From NCBI RefSeq assembly GCF_004346205.1, contig NZ_SMAM01000001.1, forward strand, positions 248,001 to 312,000: a stretch of DNA of 64,000 nt, written 5' to 3'. Both the position numbers and the translations under genes were made by a program. The DNA is from Bibersteinia trehalosi. Lineage in GTDB: Bacteria; Pseudomonadota; Gammaproteobacteria; Enterobacterales; Pasteurellaceae. Below the pieces are notes generated by a model. That model was given only the letters and a program-made list of their open reading frames with translations, had not been told where the DNA came from and ran no database searches. Below are positions 31,237 to 40,648 of the stretch, piece after piece; position 1 is the stretch's first letter, and each line of letters begins with the position of its first letter.

Positions 31237-32157
31237 TTAGCCCCCCAACGCTTTCAACCCAACCGTCATATGCGTACCATAAAACAGCGTTCTAGCAATC
31301 AGTTCGCCTGCGACAATGAACAAACAACCTAATCCACTTAATACGACCGTTTGTTTTTTGAGACTTACGAAAATCAACCCAATCCCCAAGCCAATAAAGA
31401 TAAAGCGAAGTACGCTATACATCGCATAGCTTGGGACTAAATCTAAGGCATTAAAAATCGCATTTTTCGTTTGGGCTAAATGTTGATAGTGGAAAATGGT
31501 GACCACCACTGCGATAAGCGCAAAGAGTGCGGAAAGTTTGGCAAATAAGGTTTGCCCTTTTTCCACTTTTGCTAACTGTAATAGCACCACCGTTAGGGCT
31601 GAACCTGCTAATAATGCGGTTAAGCCGAAAGAGAGTGGCGTGAAAATGCTATTCCACGTTGGCACGGTTGGAATGAGATAAAGTTTTGCCATTGCACCAA
31701 CGAAAATTACGCCGCTAATGGTGACAATTATTCTACCAAGCGTTGCCCAGCCTTTTGGCAATTTGTGGCTAATTGGGGCAATAATGCCAGCGAGTTTATC
31801 TACAAGCGGTAATTTTACCTGATCTTTTTGCAAAAATACCGCTGTTGCCAATGCCCAGTATGCACCGCCTAAGGCAAAAAAGGTTGAGCCAGTGAAAATT
31901 TCGTTACTCAAATCCGATGCCCCTACTCGGTTTAGAGCGTTGAATGCACGCTCTGGCGAGCCTAAGTGGGTCGTGGACGCAATAAAGCCTAATGCCATCA
32001 AGCCCCATAAAATGGTCATCGCATAGTGTAGGCGGTTTTCTGCTTGCTTGCCTTGCGATGTGGCAAGGATAAAGGTTAAGCCGATAAAAGCGCCCACGAC
32101 CGCCTGTGCAAAGACGGTGAAGAAAACTAACGGTAATTCGTGTAATCCTGCACCCAT
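31237..32157 (-). CDS. dmsC: Anaerobic DMSO reductase membrane anchor subunit
   Basis: Integral membrane subunit that oxidises menaquinol and passes electrons to DmsB. 306 residues, eight hydrophobic helices, N-terminal MGAGLHELPLVFFTVFAQAVVGAF and HLGSPERAFNALNRVGASDLSNE typical of DmsC. One base separates it from the dmsB stop. It ends just before an uptake sequence at the 3' end and the shared terminator. Confidence 0.95.
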   Translation of the reverse strand: MGAGLHELPLVFFTVFAQAVVGAFIGLTFILATSQGKQAENRLHYAMTILWGLMALGFIASTTHLGSPERAFNALNRVGASDLSNEIFTGSTFFALGGAYWALATAVFLQKDQVKLPLVDKLAGIIAPISHKLPKGWATLGRIIVTISGVIFVGAMAKLYLIPTVPTWNSIFTPLSFGLTALLAGSALTVVLLQLAKVEKGQTLFAKLSALFALIAVVVTIFHYQHLAQTKNAIFNALDLVPSYAMYSVLRFIFIGLGIGLIFVSLKKQTVVLSGLGCLFIVAGELIARTLFYGTHMTVGLKALGG

Positions 32158-32158
32158 T

Positions 32159-32779
32159 TTAAACCTCCTTCGGATTGGCTAAGAAACCGCCTTCAAAATC
32201 GGTCGGTTTGGCGTTGGTATTTAAGCGTAACGCAATGTTTGGATTGGTGTAGCTTGATGGCGGAAGTGGTGCAACATCTTTGATTTCGCCATACTTTTCA
32301 CGCAGTTCGTCCACCGGCAACAGATCTAACGCACGTAGTGGGCAAGATTCTACACACATCGGTTTTTTGCCTTGTTCTACACGTTCAAAACAGCCATCGC
32401 ATTTGGTCATACGCCCTGTGCGTTGGTTAAATTGTGGTGCACCATATGGGCAAGCCATTGAGCAGTATTGGCAACCAATGCACACATCTTGATTCACCAC
32501 AACAAAGCCATCTTCACGCTTGTGCATTGCACCACTTGGGCAAACATTGGCACAGGCTGGGTTGTCGCAATGGTTACAAGAAATCGAGAGATAGTAAGAG
32601 AACACATCTTGCGTCCATGCTTCGCCCTCTTGTTTCCAACCACCTCCGCAGTATTCATAAATACGGCGGAAACTGACATCTGGGGTAAGATCTTTGTAAT
32701 CTTTACAGGCTAACTCGCAGGTTTTACACCCTGTGCAACGTTGCGAGTCAATATAAAAGCCATACTGTTTTTTACTCAT
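32159..32779 (-). CDS. dmsB: DMSO reductase iron-sulfur subunit
   Basis: Electron-transfer subunit of 206 residues with four [4Fe-4S] cysteine groups: CTGCKTCELAC, CNHCDNPACANVCP, CIGCQYCSMACP and CDGC...CVESCP. Lies between dmsA (10 bases) and dmsC (1 base). Family length and arrangement are as in E. coli and Haemophilus. Confidence 0.97.
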   Translation of the reverse strand: MSKKQYGFYIDSQRCTGCKTCELACKDYKDLTPDVSFRRIYEYCGGGWKQEGEAWTQDVFSYYLSISCNHCDNPACANVCPSGAMHKREDGFVVVNQDVCIGCQYCSMACPYGAPQFNQRTGRMTKCDGCFERVEQGKKPMCVESCPLRALDLLPVDELREKYGEIKDVAPLPPSSYTNPNIALRLNTNAKPTDFEGGFLANPKEV

Positions 32780-32789
32780 TTTCTACCCC

Positions 32790-35225
32790 TTATTTCACTA
32801 ATTCAATTTGCACTAAGTTGGTGTGCTGTGGATTACCTTTTGATAAAGGCGATGGTCGCTGTGTGGTGAGCACGTTAAAGCTACCGTTTTGGTCAATGCG
32901 GTTGCCATCTGGGGTGTACCACGCCCCTTCGCCCATTGCGGTCACGCTCGGCATAATACGAGGCGTCACATTTGCCATCACACGAGTTTCGCCACGATCA
33001 TTGAAAATCCGCACCATATCGCCGTTTTTAATCCCACGTTTTTCTGCATCAAGCGGATTGATCCACACCGATTGTAAAGAGGCTTGCTGTAATACGTCCA
33101 CATTGCCATAAGTAGAATGCACACGAGATTTATAGTGGAAACCGACTAATTGCAGCGGGAATTGCTCACGTTTCGGATCGTCCCAGCCTTCAAATTGGCG
33201 TGCATAAATTGGCAATGGGCTGATGATGTCATCTTCGGCAAGCTCCCACGTGGCAGCAATTTTTGCTAAGCGTTCAGAGTAGATCTCAATTTTGCCCGAT
33301 GGCGTGTTCAATGGATTTGCCACAGGATCTTGACGGAAGGCTTTATAAGCCACCATATGCCCAGCAGGATCTTTTTGTTTGATAATGCCACGCTCACGAA
33401 ACTCTTCAAAGCTAATCTCTTTGAAGAACGGGTTCTTCTCTTGGGTTTGGGCATAGAGATGGCGTAGCCACTCTTCTTGGGTTCTGCCTTCGGTGAAGGC
33501 TTCTTTTACGCCCATTTTCTCCGCAATGCCAGCGTAGATTTCATAAATTGGTTTACACTCAAATTGCGGTTCAATCGCTTTATCGGCAAAAATCACATAG
33601 CCCATATTGCCCGCTGAGCCGTCCATACAGAAGTCCGCTTGTTCAGACGTAGTGCAATCAGGCAATAGAATATCCGCATATTTAGCCGTTGAAGTCATAT
33701 GGTTATCAATCACCACCAGCATTTCTAGTTTGCTTTCATCTTGCAAAATTTCGTGGGTGCGGTTGATGTCGGAATGCTGATTGATAATGCAGTTGCCTGC
33801 GTAGTTCATAATAAATTTGATATTTTGATTGAGCTTTTCCGCCCCTTTCAAGCCATCTTTCAACGCTGTCATTTCTGAGCCACGAGTTACCGCATCTGTC
33901 CACATAAAGATTGGGATTTTTGCCTCAATCGGGTTTTTACCAGCGGGCAAACGCACGAATGGAATAGTGTAGAAACCTTCACGAGAACCGCTGTTTCCGC
34001 CACTAATTCCCACATTGCCCGTTAAACAAGCCAACATCGCAATGGCACGAGCCGCCTGTTCACCATTTGCGTGGCGTTGTGGCCCCCAACCTTGACAGAT
34101 GTAAGCCGGTTTGGTGGTCGCAATTTCACGTGCTAATTCAATAATTCGTGCTTGTGGAATGCCTGTAATTTTCTCTGCCCATTCTGGGGTTTTGGTGGTT
34201 TTGTCGTCGCCTTCGCCTAGAATATAGGCTTTATAATGTCCGTTTTTCGGGGCAGATTCAGGCAAGGTTTTTTCATCGTAGCCGATACAGTAAGTATCAA
34301 GGAAAGCTTGATCCACCAAGTTTTCGGTAATCATCACATACGCCATACCTTCCACCAACGCCGCATCGGTACCCGGGCGGATTGGCACCCATTCGCCACG
34401 CCCTGCAATGGTATCGTTATAGCGAGGGTCAATCATAATGGTTTTGGCTTGTGAGCGTTCTTGGGCTTGTTGATAGAGATAGGTCACGCCACCACCACTC
34501 ATACGGGTTTCCGCAGGATTGTTACCGAAATAGACCACTAATTTAGAATTTTCAATATCGGTTGGGCTATTGGCGGCATTGCTTCCATACATATAGGGAA
34601 TCGCTTCAAAAATTTGTGCATAGCTATATGTCCCGTGCGAGCCTAAACAACCACCAATGCTGTTCATAAAACGGTTGGAAATACTGCGTGGTGGCGGATA
34701 ACTTGCCGCAACAGTCGCCCCGATTGTGCCAGTAGTAAATGGCAAATAAAGCGATTCATTGCCATATTGAGCGATAATACGTTTTAAGTTGGACGCAATC
34801 TCTTCAAAGGCTTCGTCCCACGAAATTCGCTTAAATTTGCCTTCGCCACGTTTGCCGACACGTTTCATTGGGTATTTCAACCGATCAGGATTATACACAC
34901 GACGACGCATTGAACGCCCCCTTGCACAGGCACGCACTTGGTGGAAATCGCCATAGACATCCGTGCCTAAATTATCGGTTTCCACATATTTAATCACCCC
35001 ATCTTGCACGTGCATACGCAAAGGACAACGGCTGTGGCAGTTTACCGTACAAGCACTCCACACCAGTTTTTCTTCGCCTTTGTTTGTTGGGGTTGATTGC
35101 GTTTCTGCTTTCGCAATTGGAATTTGCACGCTACTAGCCGCCAGTGCTACACCACCGACCGCTGCCGTGCCTTTTAGAAATTGTCGTCTTTCCGTTGAAA
35201 TCGGATTTTCAGGTTTATTCTGCAT
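32790..35225 (-). CDS. dmsA: DMSO reductase catalytic subunit (Mo-bis-MGD)
   Basis: Catalytic subunit reducing DMSO or related S-/N-oxides at the outer face of the inner membrane. 811 residues. Twin-arginine signal TERRQFLKGTAAVGG; N-terminal cluster motif CTVNCHSRCPL with a fourth Cys in VRACARG; molybdenum-binding serine in the HGTYSYAQI region. Start at ATG 35225 behind GGGGAACT; the track upstream to 35246 is leader. Expression probably depends on FNR (site at 35289). Confidence 0.95.
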   Translation of the reverse strand: MQNKPENPISTERRQFLKGTAAVGGVALAASSVQIPIAKAETQSTPTNKGEEKLVWSACTVNCHSRCPLRMHVQDGVIKYVETDNLGTDVYGDFHQVRACARGRSMRRRVYNPDRLKYPMKRVGKRGEGKFKRISWDEAFEEIASNLKRIIAQYGNESLYLPFTTGTIGATVAASYPPPRSISNRFMNSIGGCLGSHGTYSYAQIFEAIPYMYGSNAANSPTDIENSKLVVYFGNNPAETRMSGGGVTYLYQQAQERSQAKTIMIDPRYNDTIAGRGEWVPIRPGTDAALVEGMAYVMITENLVDQAFLDTYCIGYDEKTLPESAPKNGHYKAYILGEGDDKTTKTPEWAEKITGIPQARIIELAREIATTKPAYICQGWGPQRHANGEQAARAIAMLACLTGNVGISGGNSGSREGFYTIPFVRLPAGKNPIEAKIPIFMWTDAVTRGSEMTALKDGLKGAEKLNQNIKFIMNYAGNCIINQHSDINRTHEILQDESKLEMLVVIDNHMTSTAKYADILLPDCTTSEQADFCMDGSAGNMGYVIFADKAIEPQFECKPIYEIYAGIAEKMGVKEAFTEGRTQEEWLRHLYAQTQEKNPFFKEISFEEFRERGIIKQKDPAGHMVAYKAFRQDPVANPLNTPSGKIEIYSERLAKIAATWELAEDDIISPLPIYARQFEGWDDPKREQFPLQLVGFHYKSRVHSTYGNVDVLQQASLQSVWINPLDAEKRGIKNGDMVRIFNDRGETRVMANVTPRIMPSVTAMGEGAWYTPDGNRIDQNGSFNVLTTQRPSPLSKGNPQHTNLVQIELVK

Positions 35226-35253
35226 AGTTCCCCACAAATTAAACATAAAAAAG

Positions 35254-35302
35254 CGGGCTAACTATAAAAGGGGAGAATGTGGAAATTATTGACCCTAGTC
35301 AA
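35254..35302 (-). promoter_or_regulatory. FNR-type dmsABC promoter
   Basis: An exact palindrome TTGAC CCTA GTCAA (35289-35302) resembles the FNR box TTGAT-N4-ATCAA with one change per half. A TATAGT -10 (35266-35261, minus) places the start near 35254, which puts the box centred at about -41.5, the position of class II FNR activation. This fits oxygen-controlled DMSO respiration. Confidence 0.7.
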
Positions 35303-35311
35303 TTTCTGACA

Positions 35312-35344
35312 AGAGTTGGACTAAATCGCAAGAGGTTTGGACTA
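35312..35344. repeat. Direct repeat upstream of dmsA FNR-like site
   Basis: AGAGTTGGACTA (35312-35323) and AGAGGTTTGGACTA (35331-35344) are nearly the same, spaced about two helical turns apart, upstream of the FNR-like palindrome relative to dmsA. Possible binding site for a second regulator; no specific factor recognised. Confidence 0.5.
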
Positions 35345-35376
35345 TTGTGAAAAGCATAGAAGATACAGAGCTTCAC

Positions 35377-35423
35377 AAAAGTCAGTTTAATTTACGATGC
35401 TATCTTAAGTTAAACTGACTTTT
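35377..35423 (-). terminator. Terminator downstream of napF
   Basis: Fourteen-base perfect stem AAAAGTCAGTTTAA / TTAAACTGACTTTT with a 19-base loop, ending in TTTT on the minus strand. It separates torD-napF from dmsABC, so the two groups are likely separate transcripts. Confidence 0.8.
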
Positions 35424-35484
35424 CTCTGTATTCGTAAAAATTATGGCTGGTACAAAATTTGCTGGCTTTGTTAGTAGGATTTAT

Positions 35485-36030
35485 TTAAGCCAGCTGTAAA
35501 CTCACATAATTCTGCGGACAAGCCACTTTACATTCCCCACAGCCGTTGCATTTTTCATTGTCTAATTGCATTTTTTTCGTGCTGGAATTAAATGAAATGG
35601 CTTGTTGTGGGCAAGCGGTTTCACAGAATTTGCAAGGTTGATTGTGCTGGCGAAGGCAGGCGAAATCAAATTCGGGACGAAGCCCGGTATCGGGCTTGGT
35701 GTTTAATGCTAAGGCTCCTGTTTGGCAAGCATTGGCACATTCTCCACACAGATCACAAGCTGAAAAATCTATTTCAATGCAGGCTTGGTTGTCTTTTAAC
35801 AGAATTAAACCATATGGGCAGACTTTGACACAGTCGCCACAGCCATTGCACTGTTTGAGAAATAACGGTTCGGCAACGGCAAAAGGCGGGCGTGCTGCGG
35901 ATTTTTTTAGCAGATCCGCTTGGTTTTGCAGGTGGGCTTTTTGTCCACCGCCGAGCAACGCACGGAATAAGCCACGCCGTGAAATATGGTTGTGGGTGAA
36001 ATAGGCGTTGTAATAGCGTTCGTCTTTCAT
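35485..36030 (-). CDS. napF: NapF-type ferredoxin with four cysteine clusters
   Basis: Cytoplasmic ferredoxin-like protein of 181 residues. N-terminal SRRGLFRALLGG is typical of NapF-like proteins. Cysteine groups: CNGCGDCVKVCP, CDLCGECANACQ, CKFCETACP preceded by a further Cys, and CNGCGECKVACP. NapF proteins help insert or protect clusters of molybdoenzymes. It starts 2 bases from the torD stop, upstream of dmsABC; I recall the same pair beside dmsABC in H. influenzae, so the target is probably DmsA rather than nitrate reductase. Confidence 0.85.
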   Translation of the reverse strand: MKDERYYNAYFTHNHISRRGLFRALLGGGQKAHLQNQADLLKKSAARPPFAVAEPLFLKQCNGCGDCVKVCPYGLILLKDNQACIEIDFSACDLCGECANACQTGALALNTKPDTGLRPEFDFACLRQHNQPCKFCETACPQQAISFNSSTKKMQLDNEKCNGCGECKVACPQNYVSLQLA

Positions 36031-36032
36031 AT

Positions 36033-36638
36033 TTAACGATAAAGTCTGACGGCAAGCGGTTCAATTTCCAAATTTTTTTGCAACGCCTTCAATAATGCTT
36101 CGCCGAGCATTCCTACGCCACGGTAAAATGGTACGCTTTCCGCATTAAATAGCTCAAAAAAGCGATATGCCCACGTTAGAAAATGGTCACGCAAAAACGG
36201 TTTGAGCAATTCAGGTTGCTGTTCGGCAAGATAAGCAGTAAGCATAAACATTAAGCCGATATGATCTTCAGGTTCATTTTGTGCTAGTGAAAAATGGATT
36301 TGATGTGCTTGCAGAAAGGCACGCAATGCGAGCAAGCTATCGCCAAAAATTACACTTTCTTTATCTAAATAGACCGATCCCCAAAGTGGTGCGGGCAAAT
36401 GGTTCGGGCCGATGAATAATTTTTGATAATCTTCATCAAGTTGTTCAAGGCTTTGCATTTGCAAATTTTGTTGAATTTCTGCCCGCTTGTTTTCGGGGAG
36501 AAAGTCGCAATCTGCTTGCCACGAGCTATTTTGAAATAGCATAACAAGCGGTTGATTTTGAGGCACATTTGGTTCATAGAAAAAGAGTGAACCTAAAATA
36601 CGGGCAAAATGGGTAAATTGGGAGATAGATTGTTGCAT
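36033..36638 (-). CDS. dmsD: TorD/DmsD-family molybdoenzyme chaperone
   Basis: All-helical chaperone that binds the twin-arginine leader of a molybdoenzyme until the cofactor is loaded. 201 residues; the family signature [18 protein letters not shown] (E-x-DH-x2-L-x2-M) is clear, preceded by [22 protein letters not shown]. Given its neighbours its client should be DmsA. First gene of the torD-napF pair. Confidence 0.9.
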   Translation of the reverse strand: MQQSISQFTHFARILGSLFFYEPNVPQNQPLVMLFQNSSWQADCDFLPENKRAEIQQNLQMQSLEQLDEDYQKLFIGPNHLPAPLWGSVYLDKESVIFGDSLLALRAFLQAHQIHFSLAQNEPEDHIGLMFMLTAYLAEQQPELLKPFLRDHFLTWAYRFFELFNAESVPFYRGVGMLGEALLKALQKNLEIEPLAVRLYR

Positions 36639-36762
36639 AATTCATTTATTGAGAAAATTTGGCAACATACTACCTGAAAAGTGCTTAGGGGTTAAGTATT
36701 CTCTTTTGTCGGCTCTACTGAATTCGTGTATTATCATGCTTTATTTTTCACGCCTATCTGCT

Positions 36763-38226
36763 ATGCAAAATACTATTCTCACGGTTTCACAACTCAACTA
36801 TACCGCTCGTCATCTATTAGAATCTGAGCTTGGGCAAATTTGGTTAATGGGCGAGGTTTCCAATTTAAGTAAGCCTGTTTCTGGGCATTGGTATTTAACC
36901 TTGAAAGATGAACAAGCTCAGGTTCGCTGTGCAATGTTTCGTATGAAAAATATGCGAGTAAATTTCCCTGTGCAAAATGGTATGCAGGTGCTTGTGCGTG
37001 CAAGTGTAAGCTTGTATGAGCCAAGAGGGGATTATCAAGTGATTATTGATAGTATGCAACCCGCGGGAGATGGGCTACTCCAACAGCAATTTGAACAACT
37101 TAAAATGAAATTGGCAGGGGAGGGGCTATTTGCTCAGGAACACAAAAAACCTTTGCCTGATTTTGTGAAACGAGTAGGGGTTATAACCTCCTCAAGTGGG
37201 GCAGCCCTGCAGGATATTTTAAATGTATTAAATCGGCGTGATCCAAGTTTGCAGGTAGTAATTTATCCCACATTAGTGCAAGGTAAAGAAGCCGCTCAAG
37301 AAATAGCCGAGATGATTCAGCTTGCTAATCTACGTCAAGAGTGTGATGCGTTAATTGTTGGGCGAGGTGGCGGTTCATTAGAAGATTTGTGGTGTTTTAA
37401 TGAAGAGGTTGTTGCTTATGCGGTTTATCACTCATCTCTTCCTATTATTAGTGCAGTAGGGCACGAAACCGATGTGACAATTTGCGATTTTGTTGCCGAT
37501 TTAAGAGCGCCTACACCTTCTGCTGCTGCGGAGCTCGTTAGTCGTGATCAAATGGAGCTTGCTCGTCGTTTACAGCAGCAACTAGATAAAGCCAGTTTTG
37601 CTTTTGATCGTCTCTGGGGAGAAAAAGTAGCCCAATTTGAGCGCTTGCAGCTTCGCTTAAACGTTCAGCATCCAACACGTCAAATTAGTGCTTATCAGCA
37701 GTATTTATTGCAAATGCGGCAACAAGCTGTCCGAACAATTTATCAGCAAAGCACTCAAGGAAAACGGCAGTTAGAAAACCTCACCCAACGATTGGTGAAT
37801 CAGCATCCTCAACGTCGTTTAGCGAGCCAACAAATGCGTTTAGTGCAATTAAATCAGCAATTAGAAAAGCGATTGCTGCAAGTGTGGCAAGCTAAGCAAC
37901 AATGTTGGCAAAATCTGCAACAGCGTTTGGAAAATAATCCATTGCCTTATCAATTAGCAGGCTATCACCATCAAACAAACCAGCTGCAACAACGTTTAGA
38001 TTTTGCAATGCAAAGACATTTCAGCCAACGAGCGCAAGCTTTTCAAGCTCTATGTGTGAAATTGGAAGGATTAAGCCCATTAAAAATCTTAGCGAGAGGC
38101 TATTCGGTAACGCAAGATCAACATGGTAAGGCATTACTTTCGACACAAGCGGTTAAAATTGGTGAGAAAATTACCAGTAAGCTTGCTGAGGGGCAGATTA
38201 TCAGTGAAGTGATTGCGATAAAATGA
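36763..38226 (+). CDS. xseA: Exodeoxyribonuclease VII large subunit
   Basis: Catalytic subunit of the single-strand-specific exonuclease VII. About 487 residues; N-terminal OB fold ([32 protein letters not shown]-type sequence), catalytic core [18 protein letters not shown] and [31 protein letters not shown], then a long Gln-rich coiled coil (about 280-420) and RGYSVTQ near the end. No start has a clear ribosome site; ATG 36763 aligns best with the family, ATG 36736 is an alternative. Carries an uptake sequence at 38144. Confidence 0.93.
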   Translation: MQNTILTVSQLNYTARHLLESELGQIWLMGEVSNLSKPVSGHWYLTLKDEQAQVRCAMFRMKNMRVNFPVQNGMQVLVRASVSLYEPRGDYQVIIDSMQPAGDGLLQQQFEQLKMKLAGEGLFAQEHKKPLPDFVKRVGVITSSSGAALQDILNVLNRRDPSLQVVIYPTLVQGKEAAQEIAEMIQLANLRQECDALIVGRGGGSLEDLWCFNEEVVAYAVYHSSLPIISAVGHETDVTICDFVADLRAPTPSAAAELVSRDQMELARRLQQQLDKASFAFDRLWGEKVAQFERLQLRLNVQHPTRQISAYQQYLLQMRQQAVRTIYQQSTQGKRQLENLTQRLVNQHPQRRLASQQMRLVQLNQQLEKRLLQVWQAKQQCWQNLQQRLENNPLPYQLAGYHHQTNQLQQRLDFAMQRHFSQRAQAFQALCVKLEGLSPLKILARGYSVTQDQHGKALLSTQAVKIGEKITSKLAEGQIISEVIAIK

Positions 38227-38227
38227 A

Positions 38228-38249
38228 AAATCAGCCCTCGGGCTGATTT
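38228..38249. terminator. Bidirectional terminator between xseA and greA
   Basis: AAATCAGCCC / GGGCTGATTT with a two-base loop, between convergent stops; A-run left, T-run right. Confidence 0.85.
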
Positions 38250-38254
38250 CTGGT

Positions 38255-38731
38255 TTAGATATATTGTACGTCAATGACATCCAGTTCAACATTACCACCT
38301 GGGGTTTTAATATTGACCGTATCATCAATTTCTTTTCCAACTAAACCACGCGCAATAGGAGAATTGACAGAAATCAGCCCTTCTTTGATATTTGCTTCAT
38401 CATCGCCAACAATACGATAGGTGACTTCTTCGTCTGTGTCATTGTTTATCAGTGTTACGGTTGCACCAAAAATGATTTTGCCTGTATTTGCCATAGTGGT
38501 GACATCAATAATTTGTGCGTTGCCAAGTTTACCTTCAATTTCTTGAATTCGTCCTTCACAGAAACCTTGTTGCTCACGTGCTGCATGGTATTCGGCATTT
38601 TCTTTTAGATCGCCATGTTCACGAGCTTCTGCAATTGATTTAATAATCTCTGGGCGACGTACATTTTTTAAAAATTCAAGTTCTTCACGTAATTGCTGCG
38701 CACCGCGCACAGTCATTGGGATTTGTTTCAT
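38255..38731 (-). CDS. greA: Transcription elongation factor GreA
   Basis: Rescues stalled RNA polymerase by stimulating transcript cleavage. 158 residues from ATG 38731, exactly the E. coli length; N-terminal coiled coil [22 protein letters not shown] with the acidic tip [21 protein letters not shown], and C-terminal FKBP-like domain with [17 protein letters not shown]. The extension to 38749 lacks family match. Confidence 0.98.
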   Translation of the reverse strand: MKQIPMTVRGAQQLREELEFLKNVRRPEIIKSIAEAREHGDLKENAEYHAAREQQGFCEGRIQEIEGKLGNAQIIDVTTMANTGKIIFGATVTLINNDTDEEVTYRIVGDDEANIKEGLISVNSPIARGLVGKEIDDTVNIKTPGGNVELDVIDVQYI

Positions 38732-38840
38732 ATCTGTCCTTAATAGCAAAAATTATCGCCAAAATAACATAAGGTATTTTGGCGACAGCGTTTAAATAGA
38801 ACTTATTATTCATTTTTTTGCTGAAATTTCAATGAAATTT

Positions 38841-40352
38841 TTATTCACAAGCGCTTAAGTTTTCCATTTTTTCTGCAAAATCTAATGCCAAATTGGCTCG
38901 GACCTGCTCGAAGGTAACTCTTTTTAGTAATTTGCCATTCTCAAAGATGGTTTCAAGTAAATCATCACTAAAATCGCTATTTGCATTTAATCCATCAATA
39001 TAACTATCACGCGATAGCACTTTTACACGACCTTTTTGCGATTTTTTTAACCCATTATCTGTTTTTGGATCTTTAAAGATCGCTTTTTCTTGTCCATTGA
39101 TAGTAATTGCGGTTGCCTTCGTCGCGAAGCCTAATGTATCACGCGTATTGTTTTGATAAGTTAGTGAGCCTACGCCAAAAACTAAATTTTCTGAGGCAAA
39201 GCCTTTGGCTTTTAAACCTTCAAGAATACGCACCATCTTGGCAAAATTTACCCCATCGCCATAGATAGCGCCGATATGTGAATCAAGTACTTTATATCCT
39301 TTATGATTAACATGGCCACCAAAAATATCCCATAAACACTCAATGAGTCCTTTACGTTCGTGTTCTGTGGTCGCATTAGGATCACCACAGATAATTTTGA
39401 AAGAGTCTCCACTATCTGGGCGAATAATAATTTTAGCCTGTGCTGGGCGGGCTAGAATTTCAGCTTTTAAAATAGGCAGATTCACCGTAATGTTGTGCCA
39501 GAAATCAGTGGTATCAGCAACAATCGACAACATAGAATCTGGATGCTGCGCCATTAAGTAGCGAAATGTCGGCAGTTCATCAAGACCGTGTGCACTCATG
39601 ACAGAATGCTCCGTAGCCGGAATAGAAGTGCCGATGAGTTGATTACAACCATAATAATGCTCAATATAGGAAATTGCTGGAATTGTGTCTGTTCCGACAA
39701 AGGCTGTAAGATGCCCCGCTCCAGACGTTTCAGCACTTTCTAAACTACTCATGCCACGCATTGAGAAATCATGTGATTGATATGCTACATGGTTTGCCTC
39801 ATCACATGTCTGTCGTGCAAATTCAGTTAATGTTAGGCGATAACGCCGAGCAATAGAAGCTGAAACCATAGGTTGCCATAAAGAAACATTAATTAATGTT
39901 TCTAAATAATTCGTGAGCCAGAAAAAATCTGGATGAGTATTTTCAATCGTCATTACAGGCACTTTGAGCCCGACACTTAAACCTTCGGCAATCGCTTTAA
40001 TTTTCAATGGCAAATAACCTAAACGGTGGAGTGCAGCAATATGTGCACCATCGTCAATGAATCCTAGTGTACGCTTAATAAATGCGCTATATTCCTGAAC
40101 AACATCAGCCTCTTGGCGTGAGAAAAAGTTCTCATTAAAGTAGTGGATAAGATACTTTTCGATGAAAGCTTGGAAACCAAAGGGTACTACACGATCTAAA
40201 TGTGGCGCGAGTTTATTACTGCGAGGTGTTAGCGTACTATAGATAAATTGAGAGCCGACAGGATACTGCAAGCGGTGTGAAATTTTATAAAAGTCGCAAA
40301 GCAAGATCGGAATTGCAGTAGTTTTTGCCGTTTTATTACAAAAATGTAGCAT
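38841..40352 (-). CDS. nadV: Nicotinamide phosphoribosyltransferase
   Basis: Converts nicotinamide and PRPP to NMN, the entry step of the two-step route to NAD that gives V-factor independence. 503 residues, homologous to human NAMPT. Landmarks: CDFYKISHRLQYP at the N-terminus, the SHDFSMRGMSS loop, AFVGTDTIPAI, SIPATEHSVMSAHG with the catalytic-site histidine, IIIRPDSGDS and SHIGAIYGDGVNF. Chromosomal, between greA and tRNA-Val, with no plasmid or mobile genes nearby. NMN must then be adenylated elsewhere (NadR/NadM type). Confidence 0.95.
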   Translation of the reverse strand: MLHFCNKTAKTTAIPILLCDFYKISHRLQYPVGSQFIYSTLTPRSNKLAPHLDRVVPFGFQAFIEKYLIHYFNENFFSRQEADVVQEYSAFIKRTLGFIDDGAHIAALHRLGYLPLKIKAIAEGLSVGLKVPVMTIENTHPDFFWLTNYLETLINVSLWQPMVSASIARRYRLTLTEFARQTCDEANHVAYQSHDFSMRGMSSLESAETSGAGHLTAFVGTDTIPAISYIEHYYGCNQLIGTSIPATEHSVMSAHGLDELPTFRYLMAQHPDSMLSIVADTTDFWHNITVNLPILKAEILARPAQAKIIIRPDSGDSFKIICGDPNATTEHERKGLIECLWDIFGGHVNHKGYKVLDSHIGAIYGDGVNFAKMVRILEGLKAKGFASENLVFGVGSLTYQNNTRDTLGFATKATAITINGQEKAIFKDPKTDNGLKKSQKGRVKVLSRDSYIDGLNANSDFSDDLLETIFENGKLLKRVTFEQVRANLALDFAEKMENLSACE

Positions 40353-40484
40353 ATAGATTCTCTTTATTGCATATGTATATTGGCAAGTATAGCAAATGAA
40401 AAGAAAATAATACAGGAACAGCGAAATATAATTAATGATTTTCTAAATAAATTTAGGGATGCATTAGAAGAGATAGTAAGATAA

Positions 40485-40561
40485 TGGTGCGACTAGCTGG
40501 ACTCGAACCAGTGACCCCCACCATGTCAAGGTGGTGCTCTAACCAACTGAGCTATAGTCGC
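40485..40561 (-). tRNA. valV: tRNA-Val (anticodon GAC)
   Basis: Cloverleaf of 77 bases including encoded CCA: acceptor GCGACTA/TAGTCGC, D stem GCTC/GAGC, anticodon stem CCACC/GGTGG with loop TTGACAT (anticodon GAC), T loop TTCGAGT. Close to E. coli tRNA-Val(GAC). The first T-stem pair is A-C instead of G-U in E. coli; all other stems pair, so it looks functional. It is single, not in a tRNA cluster. Confidence 0.97.
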
Positions 40562-40648
40562 ACTGAAGAAGTGAAAACAAGCGCATTATAGAGAATGAAA
40601 CTAAGATTAGCAAGATTCAGATTCGTTTTTTGCTTTAAGTGCTTGTTT

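Noticed and set aside
35485-36638. Nap nitrate reductase operon
   Set aside because: Only a NapF-like ferredoxin is present; no napA, napB or napC, and the neighbours are dmsABC and a TorD-type chaperone.
36649-36762. Longer XseA start at 36649
   Set aside because: The first 38 codons lack family match and ribosome site and overlap the torD promoter region.
40485-40561. tRNA-Val as a degenerate copy because of an A-C pair at the T-stem base
   Set aside because: All other pairs, loops and the CCA end are intact; E. coli has a G-U pair at the same place.
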